Origin: Isochrysis galbana
Lineage: Eukaryota; Haptophyta; Isochrysidales; Isochrysidaceae
Length of the DNA: 64,000 nucleotides
Direction of reading: 5' to 3'
NCBI GenBank assembly: GCA_018136815.1
Contig: CM030940.1
Location: 3,536,833 to 3,600,832, forward strand
The translations under genes were made by a program, and so were the position numbers. Of the stretch, positions 36,340-48,448 are shown piece by piece. The notes below the pieces were generated by a model. The model was given only the letters and a program-made list of their open reading frames with translations, searched no databases and was not told the DNA's origin. Within the stretch, counting starts at the first letter, position 1, and the number at the start of each line of letters is the position of its first letter.

Positions 36340-37181
36340 CAAGTATTGAATAGGTTGTCTACAATGGTTTCTTCCCTGCTCCTTTCTAATCCGGGTGTGA
36401 ACCGTGCGATTTTATTCAGTTCGCCTAGGATGTTGGTTATCCCGGGGCACTCGCCTAGGTGTGTCGAGGATTCATCCGTTTCCCCACATATGCGGCACGT
36501 GTTGGCTCTGTCTGGAAAGCGGTTGTACGTGCCCACTCGCCTGTGTGTGATATGTTTGAAGTGTAGGTGCATGTCCCTCGCCGTTACCATTGGCGTGGTG
36601 TATAGTCGCGCCAGGTGCGCCCATGTATCCCCGGGTATTTGGAGTTTTTCCTCCCATTTGGCCGGCCCCGTGAGGCGTTTGCGTTTGCGGTCTTTACGCT
36701 GAAGTGCTGCCTCGGTTAGATGTTCTACTCCGGTGCCGTCTAGCGGCGTTTTGCCGTCTAGCGTGTACTCGTCCGCTAGCGGGTATTCTAGTCTTTTGTT
36801 GGTTTTGTATCCTTCCCCCCATCTCGCCGGTGGGGATATGTCTAGGTTTGTGGGTGCGGCGAGTAGTCTATTCCCGATTATAGGTGTGCCTAGGTATGAG
36901 AGCTCCGCCTCATACCACGTTCCCTTGAGGTTCGCGTAGTATTCCCCGTCTAACGTAATTCGTAGTTCGGGCTGTGGTTCCTCCGGGTCGTGATGGTTTC
37001 CGGTTATATCGCGCCGTGGATGTGCGCTTTCCGTTTCGGACGCGCTTTCTGCCGTCGTCAATGTCTCCGTGGCGTGTCTAACTAGTGTGTCCCATGTTTC
37101 CAAGAATTTGTCCCTTGGGATATATTCTCCCTGAAATTGTATATACGTATCGTTGTTTCTGAGGTATTGCGCGCATTCTTC
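36340..37181 (-). pseudogene. LINE C-terminal fragment with zf-RVT-like zinc motif, inverted
   Basis: Reading from 37181 downward: EECAQYLRNNDTYIQF, LRITLDGEYYANLKGTWYEA, PARWGEGYKTNKRLEYPL, GDTWAHLARLYTTPMVTARD, then CRICGETDESSTHLGECPG, the Cys/His pattern of the zinc-binding domain at the end of many LINE ORF2 proteins. It overlaps the + strand fragment ending at 33289 by about 240 bp and continues the same ORF, so it supplies what that copy lacks. The frame stays open to 37523, but upstream of 37181 the sequence no longer looks like LINE. Confidence 0.85.
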
Positions 37182-38392
37182 CTTGTTTAGGACGTGTCTT
37201 GTGGTGGGGTTCCTCTCGGCCCCCTCCCTCTTGGGTGTTGGTGGTGTGCGTAGCCTTTGGTGTGCCAAAGGTGTTGGGTGTGTTGTTGTCTGTGTGTGTG
37301 TCTCTCTTGTCCGCCTATGCGGTTCTCTTGTGTCGTCGCGGGCTCTCGTGCCGCGTGTGGTTGGGTTGGGGTGGTAATCCGTCTTTCCATGTGTTTCCGC
37401 TGGGCTGTGTGTCTCTATGAGCTTTTTGGTGTGTTGGGCCATGCAGTTGTTGCTGCATGGGTTCAATTGTGTGTTGATGGTGGTCTGTTCGACCGGCCGG
37501 GCCTGTTCCTCGTGCTTGCGCACGTGGTCAGTGCCGTGGCATTGTAGGGGCCCAGCCCGGAAGCTTTCCCTATGGGAGACTGCGAGTTGTGGACCTGGCT
37601 GTGCGCTGGTTCGGCATGTGCTGGCTTGGCTGTGCTGGTGTGTTGTGTGCTGCTGGAATGTGTTCTGTCATTGTGGCTGTGTGGGCTCGGCTCGGGCCGT
37701 GGCTCGCGGGCACCTGGGCTGGCATGGCCCTGGCTGGAGGGCGCTGCGGCTGCGCAGCGTCTGTCATGTCGTGGTCGGTCGGCGCGGCGGGGTGGGCGGC
37801 GAGAGAGGGTGGGAGCGTGGCGCGCTCCATGACCCTATCGTTTATTACGATAGTTGTGGTCACTTATCACTAACTCACTCATCCTCAGATCCCCAGGCTC
37901 CTCAACTAAGTTTATACTTGGTTCTCCCATGACCCTTGGGGGGGGGCACGAGCCCCCCCCTCTCTCCACTCCTCCCCCGCTGCGGGGGAGGAACCACCCG
38001 CTCCCCGCTCCTTGCATTTGTGTCAGTGTTCCCTCTCTCCGAGGGTGCCACATTGTTGGTTGTTGGGGTTGGGGCCATGTGTTGGCATCGCGACCTACCA
38101 GAACTTGCAAAGTAGTGATTAAAACGAGCGAGTGACCGGGCCATGCTAATCAGAGGGTCGGCTACCATAGGCTACCGGCCAACACTACCACGAACTACGG
38201 GCAATCTTCGACTCGTGTAGTGCGCGTCGAGCGAAGGACCTCTTGATAGACGATCTTCTCCGCTCATTGCAGCACAGACAATGAAAAGGGCTCGACAAGA
38301 TTGAGGTAATCACACTCGAGAATCGATAAGTAGCTTGCGCAAGAAAAGGAGCGATGGGGTCGGAGCTCGCGACCGATAGGCTACCAAGAACG
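37182..38392. repeat. Spacer with inverted dispersed repeats
   Basis: 37190-37800 is T/G-rich on the + strand with no gene. 37808-37850 repeats the GTGGCGCGCTCCATGACC-plus-hairpin block of 27640-27700. 37905-38010 is an inverted copy of 4490-4590 (CAACTAAGTTTATACTTGG and the adjacent C-rich block). 38200-38392 is the 3' flank of the PH gene. Confidence 0.5.
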
Positions 38393-39274
38393 TCATTGAG
38401 ACTCTGACTGTGCCGCACGCATGGCAGCTAACCGCGCTTGCTGCTCTTGGTACTCCACCTGCAGCCGCGCCGTTAAGTGTGAGCATCGTGGTCGCCGCGA
38501 GAGCAAGGATGCACACAGGGCAAGTCGGATATTCGGCAAGAGTGCACGGGCGGCACGAGAGTATCCCCCGGCTGGCGATGCAACACCTCTTCTGAGTAGC
38601 TACGCACTCTGCGGCTCTCCGTCGTGGCGCGACCTGAGGATGCGGTGGAATCGAATATAGACTGGTCCTGGGATACAAGCGGGCTATCCATCACGACATG
38701 TGCCATGTGCTCACCGATCGCTGCCACCCATTCGTTGCGGTCCGCATCGTCAGCAGCAATCAGAAAGAAGTTGCGGTCAGGTACTTGAACTACAGGCACA
38801 CGATTCAGGGGTGCGTGATGATGATGAAGCAGGATGGCCATGAGTACGACGGGCTCAGCAGCATCCACAAGCAAGCGTCCCGCGCCCACCAGTAAAGGAA
38901 AATGGCCTGTTCGTCATGTCGTCTGCCGACTTCACCGTCCCACACTGCCGCAGGTCGATGTTCTGTCAGAAGCGCCAGGGTGGCGCAGCGAGCGTAGTCA
39001 GTGGGAAGTGGGAGGGGGGGAGAGAGAGGCAGGCAGGCAGGCAGGCAGGCAGGTTGCTCGGTGCTGGGTGGCCGGCGCGAGCTGGTGGAGGCTGATTGAA
39101 GTGATGCACCTCAGTGGGCGTTGTACTGTACGCCTGTTTCTTGGCAAACGTGAGGAGCCGCTCTGGCGTGAGGACCAGCCAGCGGCGGCGGTACTGGCGC
39201 AGGTAGTTGGACTCCTTCATCACCCAGCCCTCCTTGCGGATCTCGCTCTGGCGGATTGGCGGGCGGCTGCTCAT
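38393..39274 (-). CDS. Small PH-domain protein
   Basis: Four exons, 39274-39110, 38962-38890, 38789-38587 and 38458-38393, total 507 nt (168 aa) with GT-AG borders and consistent phase. The protein starts MSSRPPIRQSEIRKEGWVMK and follows the PH fold: EGWVMKES, QYRRRWLVLTPERLLTFAKK, TPTENIDLRQCGTVKSADD, RPFSFTVQVPDRNFFLIAAD, then the C-terminal helix DRNEWVAAIGEHM with its conserved Trp. A short polar tail ends EYQEQQARLAAMRAAQSESQ. PH domains of this size in plants and protists bind phosphoinositides and target membranes; the basic RRRW region would be the lipid site. No other domain is present. Confidence 0.85.
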
Positions 39275-39713
39275 CGTGCAGACCGACCCCCCCCAACCCC
39301 CTCCAACCCTGCTCGCCTCTCTCTCTTTCTCTCTCTCTCTCCATCTATCTATCTCTCCCCCCCCCCCCCCTCCCCCCCCCCACTCTCCTCTCTGTCTGTC
39401 TCTCTCTTTCTTCCCCTTCCCCCCCCCGCCCTCTCTCTGTGGATTCCGCCGCGGCGCCGCGGCCGCTCCCCCCTCCCCCCTCCCCCCCCTCTTCTCTCCC
39501 ATTTGTACGTTTGTACTCTCTATTCCTACAGGAAGGCTCCACCGAATCTTCACGGTATCATATTCAAGCCCCCCCTGCCTCTCTCTGCTCTCTGCCTCTC
39601 CCTCGCCTCCCGCCGGTCCCTGGGAGCCCCCCCCACAGACCATTGTACAATATTATTGTATATGCCTGGTCACCAGGAGGGGGGGAGAGAGAAAAAAAAC
39701 TTCTTAATATTTA
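39275..39713. repeat. CT/C-rich tract upstream of the PH gene
   Basis: 39290-39500 is CT- and C-rich on the + strand. A (GGCA)n stretch lies inside the first PH intron at about 39028-39053. A palindromic CCTGGTCACCAGG lies at 39665-39677, and a similar CCTGGTGACCAGG lies at about 44806 beyond the other end of the Harbinger element. Confidence 0.6.
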
Positions 39714-40079
39714 GAGGTTTTTTGCGGGGGTTCCACTTCGGTTTAACTGTTGTGGTTTCACTTGCTCGAGTCGCGGTGAAACCCGTGGAAAGCCAACTTT
39801 TACAAAAGACCTGCGGACCGCGACGGGTTTCACTGCGCCCCGCTCCAATTTCGCTGTTCTGGTCCGTCGCTCGATCTGTTGCGAGACCACATCCCTTCCT
39901 ATATGTTTCTGCTCTATCCCTCAAATGTCCTGTTCACGTTTTTCTGATGACTTTCCAATGGCTGCCGTCTACCAGAATATAAGTTGTCTCGTTGTTACAG
40001 TGAGTGTGGTGAACCGACGTCCCCGCTCTCTTCCCGACCTCTCCCTGGGTTCCCGCGTGTGTTGCGACAGCGTGCGGCG

Positions 40080-41362
40080 ATGCCTACCCGCCCCTTCACG
40101 GCGCGGGAGCTGGAGGACGCCGAACTGGCGCTCGCGCTAGGAATCGCAGCGGACGAGGATCGACAGTGGGATGAGCTCCTCGAGAGCTCATCCGCCGAAA
40201 GCGACGACGGCGAGGAGGTCGTCCTCCTTGCCGTTGCTGCTGACCCCCTCGGTCGCTCAATGAAGACACGCATTGGCCCCAAGCGCCTTTCGGTCGCTCG
40301 ACTGGAGCGCGAGGCGGCGGAGTCGGGCGTAGGCGAAGATGTGTTCGCAAGGGATGTGTATGTGCGCTTTGGCGTGCGTCTTCCGGATCTCCGACGCTTC
40401 ATCTCCGCGCTGCGCCTGCCGCCTGGTATGCGTCTGCGCGGTGGATACGTAATGCGCGGCGAAGAGGCAGCACTCATCACCCTCCGGCGCTTTCGAACTC
40501 CCGGTGAGACCGCGGGAGGCGGTCACCAACGAAACGCCGTTTTCCTTTCTGTTTTTTTTCGCATGCATTTAACCTCTTGCACCCTGTGCTTGTTGTAGGA
40601 GCTGCAGCCTCTCTCGCTTGGGAGACAAGACGAAGTGAGGCAGCCATTTCGGCAGCACACCATGCTGTGATCCAACACATTCACCTCACCTTCCCTCATC
40701 TCCTAGATTCCCGCGGCTTCTCTGCCTTCACCCCCTGCTTCCCTGCGTTTGCCGCCTCGCTTGCGTCTGCAGGGGTGCCCGTGTCTAACATGATTGGTTT
40801 CATAGATGGCAAGTTGTGGCCGGTTGCACGACCTGTGCGTTCACAGGGCATTTACTTCTCGGGCCATAAACGGTGTCATGGCGTGAAAGTTCAAGGAGTT
40901 GTGTTTCCAAATGGCATGCAGCCCTGGGCCTATGGCCCAGTGCACGGTTCACGACACGATTCCTTCGTTCTGCACATGTCCGGCTTGCTGCAGGTCATGC
41001 AACTGTGTTGTGCGTCTTCTGGCCGTATTTATTGCTTGAATGGCGACTCGGCATACCCCATGTCCGCTTACCTCTATAGAATGTACCGGGGACATCTCAT
41101 TGGATGGCAGGCTTTCTTCAACAGCGTAATGAGCCCCTTCCGTGTCAGCGCCGAGTGGGGCTTCGGAAAGGTGGCTAACCTGTGGCCTTGGTTCGACCTA
41201 GGGCGCGGGCAACAACTTCTGCGTCGTGATGTCGGCGCTTACCTTCGTGTTGCCAACATGCTTACAAACATGCACACTTGCTTGTATGGTAGCATTGTGA
41301 GTAGTAAGTTCGGGATGGAGCCGCCACCTCTGGAGGCATACATGGCTGGCGGTCCTTTTTAA
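40080..41362 (+). CDS. HARBI1/PIF-type transposase (DDE superfamily)
   Basis: Two exons, 40080-40503 and 40599-41362, join in phase (RRFRTPG to AAASLAWE) to give 395 aa. The N-terminal 130 residues are acidic and helical, ending FGVRLPDLRRFISALRLPPG. The catalytic core shows the three acidic positions of the DDE_Tnp_4 fold: GFIDGKLWPV (first Asp), YCLNGDSAYP (second Asp) and RVSAEWGFGKV (Glu), plus the signature HGVKVQGVVFPNG and GSRHDSFVL. No stop or frame break is present, so the copy may be intact. It would cut and paste the surrounding element, normally together with a DNA-binding partner protein. Confidence 0.9.
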
Positions 41363-42460
41363 TTGCGAGCCCGCTTCTGTTTCCGTTTGCCGCTGTGTGC
41401 TCTGTGTTGCTGTACGAGGCCATGGGTGGTATCGGGTCAGCGGTTTTATTTTAAAAGGCGTGCTGCTGAGCTTAAACCTTTGGCCTGAAGGCTAAGATAT
41501 TGCTCAGAAGACTCGTGACTCGTAAAACATGTGGGATTTCGGCGTGTGAAGGCTCGTGCTTCTTGCAAGCAAGTGGGGAACAGGGGGGTGGCGGCTGGCT
41601 GCAAGGGGGAGGCGGGGCGGGCGGAGGTGGGGGGGGGGGGGGAGGCGTTCCGCACACGTGCCTCCAGCTGATCTAACGTCTATCTAACTAAGTCCAACTG
41701 AGCTAGACTCTTCAAGCGGTCTCATTGGTCATTGGAGGTGGACCGAGAGGAAGGGGGGGGAGGGGCGGAGGGGGGAGGCGGGGGAGGGGGGAGAGTGAGC
41801 AAGCGGGGGAGGGGGGGGGAAGGAGGGGGCTAGGCCGAACCTGCACGGCATAGGGCGAGAGTTCACTACCATGTACACAATGTGACTCCGAAAGCCCGGT
41901 ATGTAGACCAACAAGAAGCAAACACTAAGCGGCCGATAGCCAGATGGCGCAAGAGGGAGCGAAGGACTAGACACTAGGTAGACCATCGGGGATCGGCCCA
42001 CACCGCCTGCCACCGGAAACCCCGTACACAAAGCCCCTAACTGAGTAGAGCACAAGGGGATGAGCTGCAAAGCGAGTGGATGGAGTGATAAGGGAAGCGG
42101 ACGTGGCTGCAAATTAGGCTTGCACTTGCAGGGTCGCGCGCGCATTAAGAGGTTTTTTTTGGCTGGTGATGCGGGCGTCAACCAACTATCAGGCGCTCGC
42201 AACTGGGATGTCCACGATGCGCTCTGCCCTTGCTGCTTGCACGCTCGCACGGTGACTACGACGCCCGACCGAACACCAACGCTAAGAAGGGGCAACCCCG
42301 GACACCAACACCAAGTCTCGACCGAGCACAAACATGCAGCATGAAGCGTGAGTGAATAATGAAGGACAAACCGACAAACCTAGCGGAGGGTTGCTCCCAA
42401 GGTACGAACAAGACCAGACATGAAGACTACAGAGGCACCAGGCCGTCGATTCCGATGCTT
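41363..42460. repeat. Internal non-coding part of the Harbinger-like element with a dispersed repeat
   Basis: 41590-41850 has G-runs and GGA-rich sequence. 41870-42160 is related to 3390-3760 elsewhere in the window. No coding sequence is seen. Confidence 0.5.
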
Positions 42461-43300
42461 CTATTTTTCTCCTCCGTTTCCGTTCGTGTTCGGACGGGCT
42501 AGAGGCATCATTTGTTGCATGAATTGCATGAACATAGCTTGTTGGTCCATCATCATCTTCTGCATCTGCATCGTGCTCTGCATAGCAAGGGCATCACGCT
42601 CCGCGCGTGCTTCCTCGCGGCGCGACCGCTCTTCTTCACTTCGGGCCGCACGATCCCTCTCCTCCCGTTGGAGCTCGAGTTGGGCTTCATCCATGCGTAT
42701 CTTGTGTGCGAGCTGGCGGGCTTCTAGCGTTGCCTGCTCTCCACGCCGGGCTTGGAGTGCCTCCTGCAAAGCTACAGTGCGCTCAGCAAGGTGTGCTTTG
42801 TGGGCAAGGAGCTTTTGCTTCTGCAAACTATCTTCGCGCTTGGACTGCATGAAGTCCGCCAAGATCTCTCGGGTGCTCGAGGGGGCCCCGTGCGCCCTCT
42901 TGGCCTTCTTTGTCGTCGATGCCGTCGAAGATTCCGGGCTCTTCTTCTTCACAAGCCACCACTTGTCATCATCATCGGGCCCTTCAAGGGAATAGCCTGC
43001 CGGCCGGCGAGTTTCATCGTCAATGATGGTCTGGGGTGTGAGCGCGGCGTCCGTGCCTTCTGTGGCACCACACTCGCAAACGCGGAGGATGTACTCCTCC
43101 AACTCGATGCGCTCGGGCAGCCAGCTCGCTACGCCGTCATCGACGTCACCGTCAGAATACTTGCCTCCTCGCTCTGCTGCCTGTGTGTGGGGAGGTGCGT
43201 GAGTTTGAGTAGAAGTGCAAGCGAGCAGCGCTTGCGCTCGGCGTCCAGTCGACAGGTGGCGGTGTCGAGCGAGTCGAACGAAACCAGCGAGCAGGAGCAC
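42461..43300 (-). CDS. Coiled-coil partner ORF of the Harbinger-like element
   Basis: The frame encodes an acidic middle part (SDGDVDDGVASWLPERIELEEYI, then DDDDKWWLVKKKSPESS), a basic patch (TTKKAKRAHG) and a long Arg/Glu/Gln coiled coil ending MQKMMMDQQAMFMQFMQQMM. This resembles the C-terminal half of the SANT/Myb-like accessory proteins of PIF/Harbinger elements, although the SANT helices themselves are not evident. The listed start is a GTG; the true N-terminus probably lies in an upstream exon (a candidate MVATRRASVRSS begins at 43349), with an acceptor-like CACACAG before the GCAGCAGAGCG stretch. The partner role is inferred from its place inside the element. Confidence 0.6.
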   Translation of the reverse strand: MLLLAGFVRLARHRHLSTGRRAQALLACTSTQTHAPPHTQAAERGGKYSDGDVDDGVASWLPERIELEEYILRVCECGATEGTDAALTPQTIIDDETRRPAGYSLEGPDDDDKWWLVKKKSPESSTASTTKKAKRAHGAPSSTREILADFMQSKREDSLQKQKLLAHKAHLAERTVALQEALQARRGEQATLEARQLAHKIRMDEAQLELQREERDRAARSEEERSRREEARAERDALAMQSTMQMQKMMMDQQAMFMQFMQQMMPLARPNTNGNGGEK

Positions 43301-43609
43301 GAGACGAGAGGACGGAGGACCGTACCGATGCGCGCCGAGTCGCCACCATCGTGAGGAAGACGAGGGCGAGGAGAGAGCTGGAGGGTGAGCGAGGAGGGAG
43401 GAGGGAGGCAGGCAGTAGGAGCCGTCTCTCTCTGGTAGGTCGATGAGAGGGGGGAGGAGGGGACCCGGGGGAGGGGGCCCCGGGGGAGCGGAGAGACCCC
43501 AAGACCTCGATTGTTTACGTTAGTGTTTTCGCAATATACGGTAATATTTTCCCCGGTCCCAGGGGTGCCCCCGCGGTTCCCGACCGCCTCTGCGTCCAGA
43601 GTCCCCCGC

Positions 43610-44260
43610 GGAAAGAGTGAACGCACGGCGTGCACCTTCCTGGAAGTTGCTATGCGCACGCACGGCGCCCCGCGGGGGGGGAAGTCGATGTGCATACGCA
43701 CGGCGTGCACAATGATTGCAAGCAATCACACGTGCTGCGCAAACGAAACATCTCGTATATGGCTACTTTACGTTAATGTGGGCCTTAGGGAAAAAAGTTT
43801 CTATGCGCACGCACGGCGCCCTCGCGAGGGGGAAGTCGATGCGCATACGCACGGCGTGCTCAATGATTGCAAGTAATCACATGTGCTGCGTAAACGAAAC
43901 GCAATCACACTTTGTTCCGCCCGTCCTCCGCGCCCAGAGTTCCCCCGCGAAAAGAGTGAACGCACGGCGTGCACCTTCCTGGAAGTTGCTATGCGCACGC
44001 ACGGCGCCCCGCGGGGGGGGGAAGCCGATGTGCATACGCACGGCGTGCACAATGATTGCAAGCAATCACACGTGCTGCGCAAACGAAACGTCTCGTATAT
44101 GGCTACTTTACGTTAATGTGGGCCTTAGGGAAAAAAGTTTCTATGCGCACGCACGGCGCCCTCGCGAGGGGGAAGTCGATGCGCATACGCACGGCGTGCT
44201 CAATGATTGCAAGTAATCACATGTGCTGCGTAAACGAAACATCTCGTATACGGCGACTTT
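43610..44260. repeat. Nested direct repeats near the right end of the Harbinger-like element
   Basis: A block containing TGCACCTTCCTGGAAGTTGC at 43631 is repeated at 43970 (period 339) with few differences. Inside each block the words ATGCGCACGCACGGCGCCC and AATGATTGCAAGYAATCACA recur at about 152 bp. The C-rich word CCGCGG and the palindromic GATTGCAAGCAATC are part of the unit. Such subterminal repeats often bind transposase. Confidence 0.85.
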
Positions 44261-44725
44261 ATTTTAAAAAAAGTTTCTATACACAGCCTTGTTTTGTACC
44301 AATATTGTTCATAACTAAAAAGAAAACAGATTGTGGTCCTCTTTTGACGGAACGCGACTTAATCCATGCGTGTCTTCTTGTTCACGTCATCTGACTCAGC
44401 CTGCCAATGGAGCGCGAGGTGGGTGCGGATGCGGAGGAGTGAGAGGGTCTGCCTTGCTCATGCTTGTGCGGCACGGTGCCGCATGCACGCGGCGCGACCG
44501 CCCGGGGCTGGGGCCTCTGACGGGCTCTACCGGCTTGTAAGCGCACCGCCGTCGCCATCGCGCGCTCTCCTCCCCAGCGGAAAAAAAACCGGTGGGCAAA
44601 CTCGGCACAGCCTCACTGCGCTCCCACTGTACGCAGAAAAACAAACACGTTCCACCAAGCTTTCTCCTCGGCGTTTGACGTCAAACGCAAAGTGAAACCT
44701 AAGTGAAACTCCCACAAAAACCCTC

Positions 44726-45354
44726 GATTCTCACGGCGGAGCTCCCTGTGCTTCTTCTACTGTACTCTAAAGTAATAGAGATCTCTTTTTTCTGGTTCAT
44801 GTATGCCTGGTGACCAGGAGAGGGGGGGGGGAGGAGGCGCTACTCCTTCTTCTATCGGGGTCTCTTATACTCTATTTCTGGTTAGCCCGCACGCTCCTAT
44901 GAGACGCTCGCTTGCACGAGAGCTTCCTCCACCCATAACCCATACAATACCCAACAACCACATACTCACCACACTACACCCTCTCTGTCTCCTCTCTTCT
45001 CTCCCTCACCGTATACTTTCCCGCTCATCACACTGGATACCGGACATACGGGAAGAGACGCTTGCCATCTTGCCACACGATTCCGAGTGCCGTGAATAGG
45101 TGTAAATACTAAATTCACGAAAGCGATGGTGTGACACGTAGAAAGTAGACAGAGATCCGCTCGCCGCCGCTCCCCCGCCCCCCTTTCCCTTTCCCCGCCG
45201 GCTGCCTTCGGACCTTTCCGCGAAAAGGAGCCTCGCCGTCTTCCTCATCCGAATACTTGTCTGGTTTTAGAGAGAGAGTAGAAGGTTGAGAGAGGAGAGG
45301 GAGAGAGAGAGAAGAGGAAGGGGGGAGAGGAGGGGGTGGCTGGCGGCGCTCGCG
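44726..45354. other. Spacer and purine-rich leader of HPPD
   Basis: No gene is recognised. 45270-45345 is GA-rich on the + strand immediately before the HPPD start codon. Confidence 0.5.
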
Positions 45355-47507
<2,153 letters not shown>

Positions 47508-47820
47508 GGGTGGAGCTTCTGCGAACCTGGGCGGGGGACGCCACCTCCCCCCGCCGCCACCCGCTCTTGTCTCTTGTGCCGCCGCTTATCTCGTGTTTGG
47601 ATTGTTGGACGTGTTGACTCCGGGCGGGCGGTGTTCCTTCAGTGTCCCCTCTTGCGCGTCTGTATCCTTTTTGCTGTTGCGCCCCATCAATCAACCATCA
47701 TCAAGAATGCCATGGTGGTGGGCCATCACGTGTCATAGGGTACAACCGGGAGCCCCCTGCGCCCCCCGCCTCTCTGGCGGCATTAACTTCTCGCTCCGGG
47801 GGGCCGTCACCGTCAGTTAA
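47508..47820. other. 3' flank of HPPD, nothing further seen
   Basis: Contains the HPPD 3' untranslated region (a C-rich stretch at 47545-47570) and ends in TTAA (47817-47820), the target of the adjacent piggyBac-like remnant. Confidence 0.5.
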
Positions 47821-48448
47821 CCCTAGTAGTGCCGTAGTCCACGTGGTGGACGATGAATGCCTTTCAAGTACATATGCCTATATTTGGAGCCCCTGGGGCC
47901 CTAGGAGGGCCCCTAGGGGCCTTCGGATCCGACACGGGACCCCTCCTAGGCCTGGGTAGATCTCCCTTTCATAAATTAGTCAATAATGGTGCTTGGTTTG
48001 AGAAGCGCGGGAGACAGTTCCCACGAATAAAGGTTGGCGCGAGCCCATTTCCGGGCCTGCGAAGAAAGCGCAGCGTGTGCAAACGCAGAGGGGCATCTGT
48101 GGCTATGCTGAGTGTGCTCTTGAGAAACCGAAGCGTTGTCAGTACAGATGTGGAGCATGTCGTGGTGGGCAGGGCGCTTACTATCATATGCAGTGCTTTT
48201 TCGCGTGCCACCGGTGTCTTATGGAGTAGTCGGGGGGTTTTCGCTTTTCGCTGTTTTTGGCTGTTTTTGCGTTTTCGCCATTTTCGCAGCTCTCAAAAAG
48301 CATTGTAACCTTCAGTGCTCATGTCATGCTGCTTAGGGGGGTTCTGTCCTGCCTATATGCAGGCCATCCAGCCCGAGATATGGGGACTATAGGGCCTGTT
48401 CTTCCGTATGCCGACGTAGAAAAAACGGTTTTTAGGGCACTACTAGGG
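47821..48448. mobile_element. piggyBac-like transposon remnant, 628 bp
   Basis: The left end CCCTAGTAGTGCC follows TTAA (47817-47820), and the same 13 bases recur inverted at 48436-48448. A CCCT start after TTAA is the hallmark of piggyBac elements. The right flank reads TTCT rather than TTAA, so one copy of the target site has mutated or the right border is slightly off. Just inside the right end lies a Cys/His-rich C-terminal fragment in the correct orientation. Most of the transposase is deleted. Confidence 0.7.
48030..48230 (+). pseudogene. Cys-rich zinc-finger C-terminus of a piggyBac-type transposase
   Basis: The frame from about 48030 reads GWREPISGPAKKAQRVQTQR, then GICGYAECALEKPKRCQYRC, GACRGGQGAYYHMQCFFACH and RCLME before a stop at 48228-48230. 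The spacing of Cys pairs followed by YYHMQCF...CHRC matches the C-terminal cross-brace finger found after the DDD core of piggyBac transposases. An in-frame stop at about 47998 separates it from anything upstream, and no catalytic Asp region remains. Confidence 0.55.

Larger units (their letters stand above)
39714..44725. mobile_element. PIF/Harbinger-like DNA transposon, about 5.0 kb
   Basis: The 31-bp ends (39714-39744 and 44695-44725) are inverted repeats matching at 26 of 31 positions, both starting GAGG and ending GGTTT when read inward. The element encloses a HARBI1-type transposase (+) and a coiled-coil partner ORF (-), the usual two-gene layout of this superfamily. The 3-bp flanks differ (TTA left, GAT right), so no target duplication supports the borders. 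Either the ends have decayed or the true border lies a few bases away. 41363-42460 and 43371-44694 contain non-coding internal and subterminal repeats. Confidence 0.75.
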
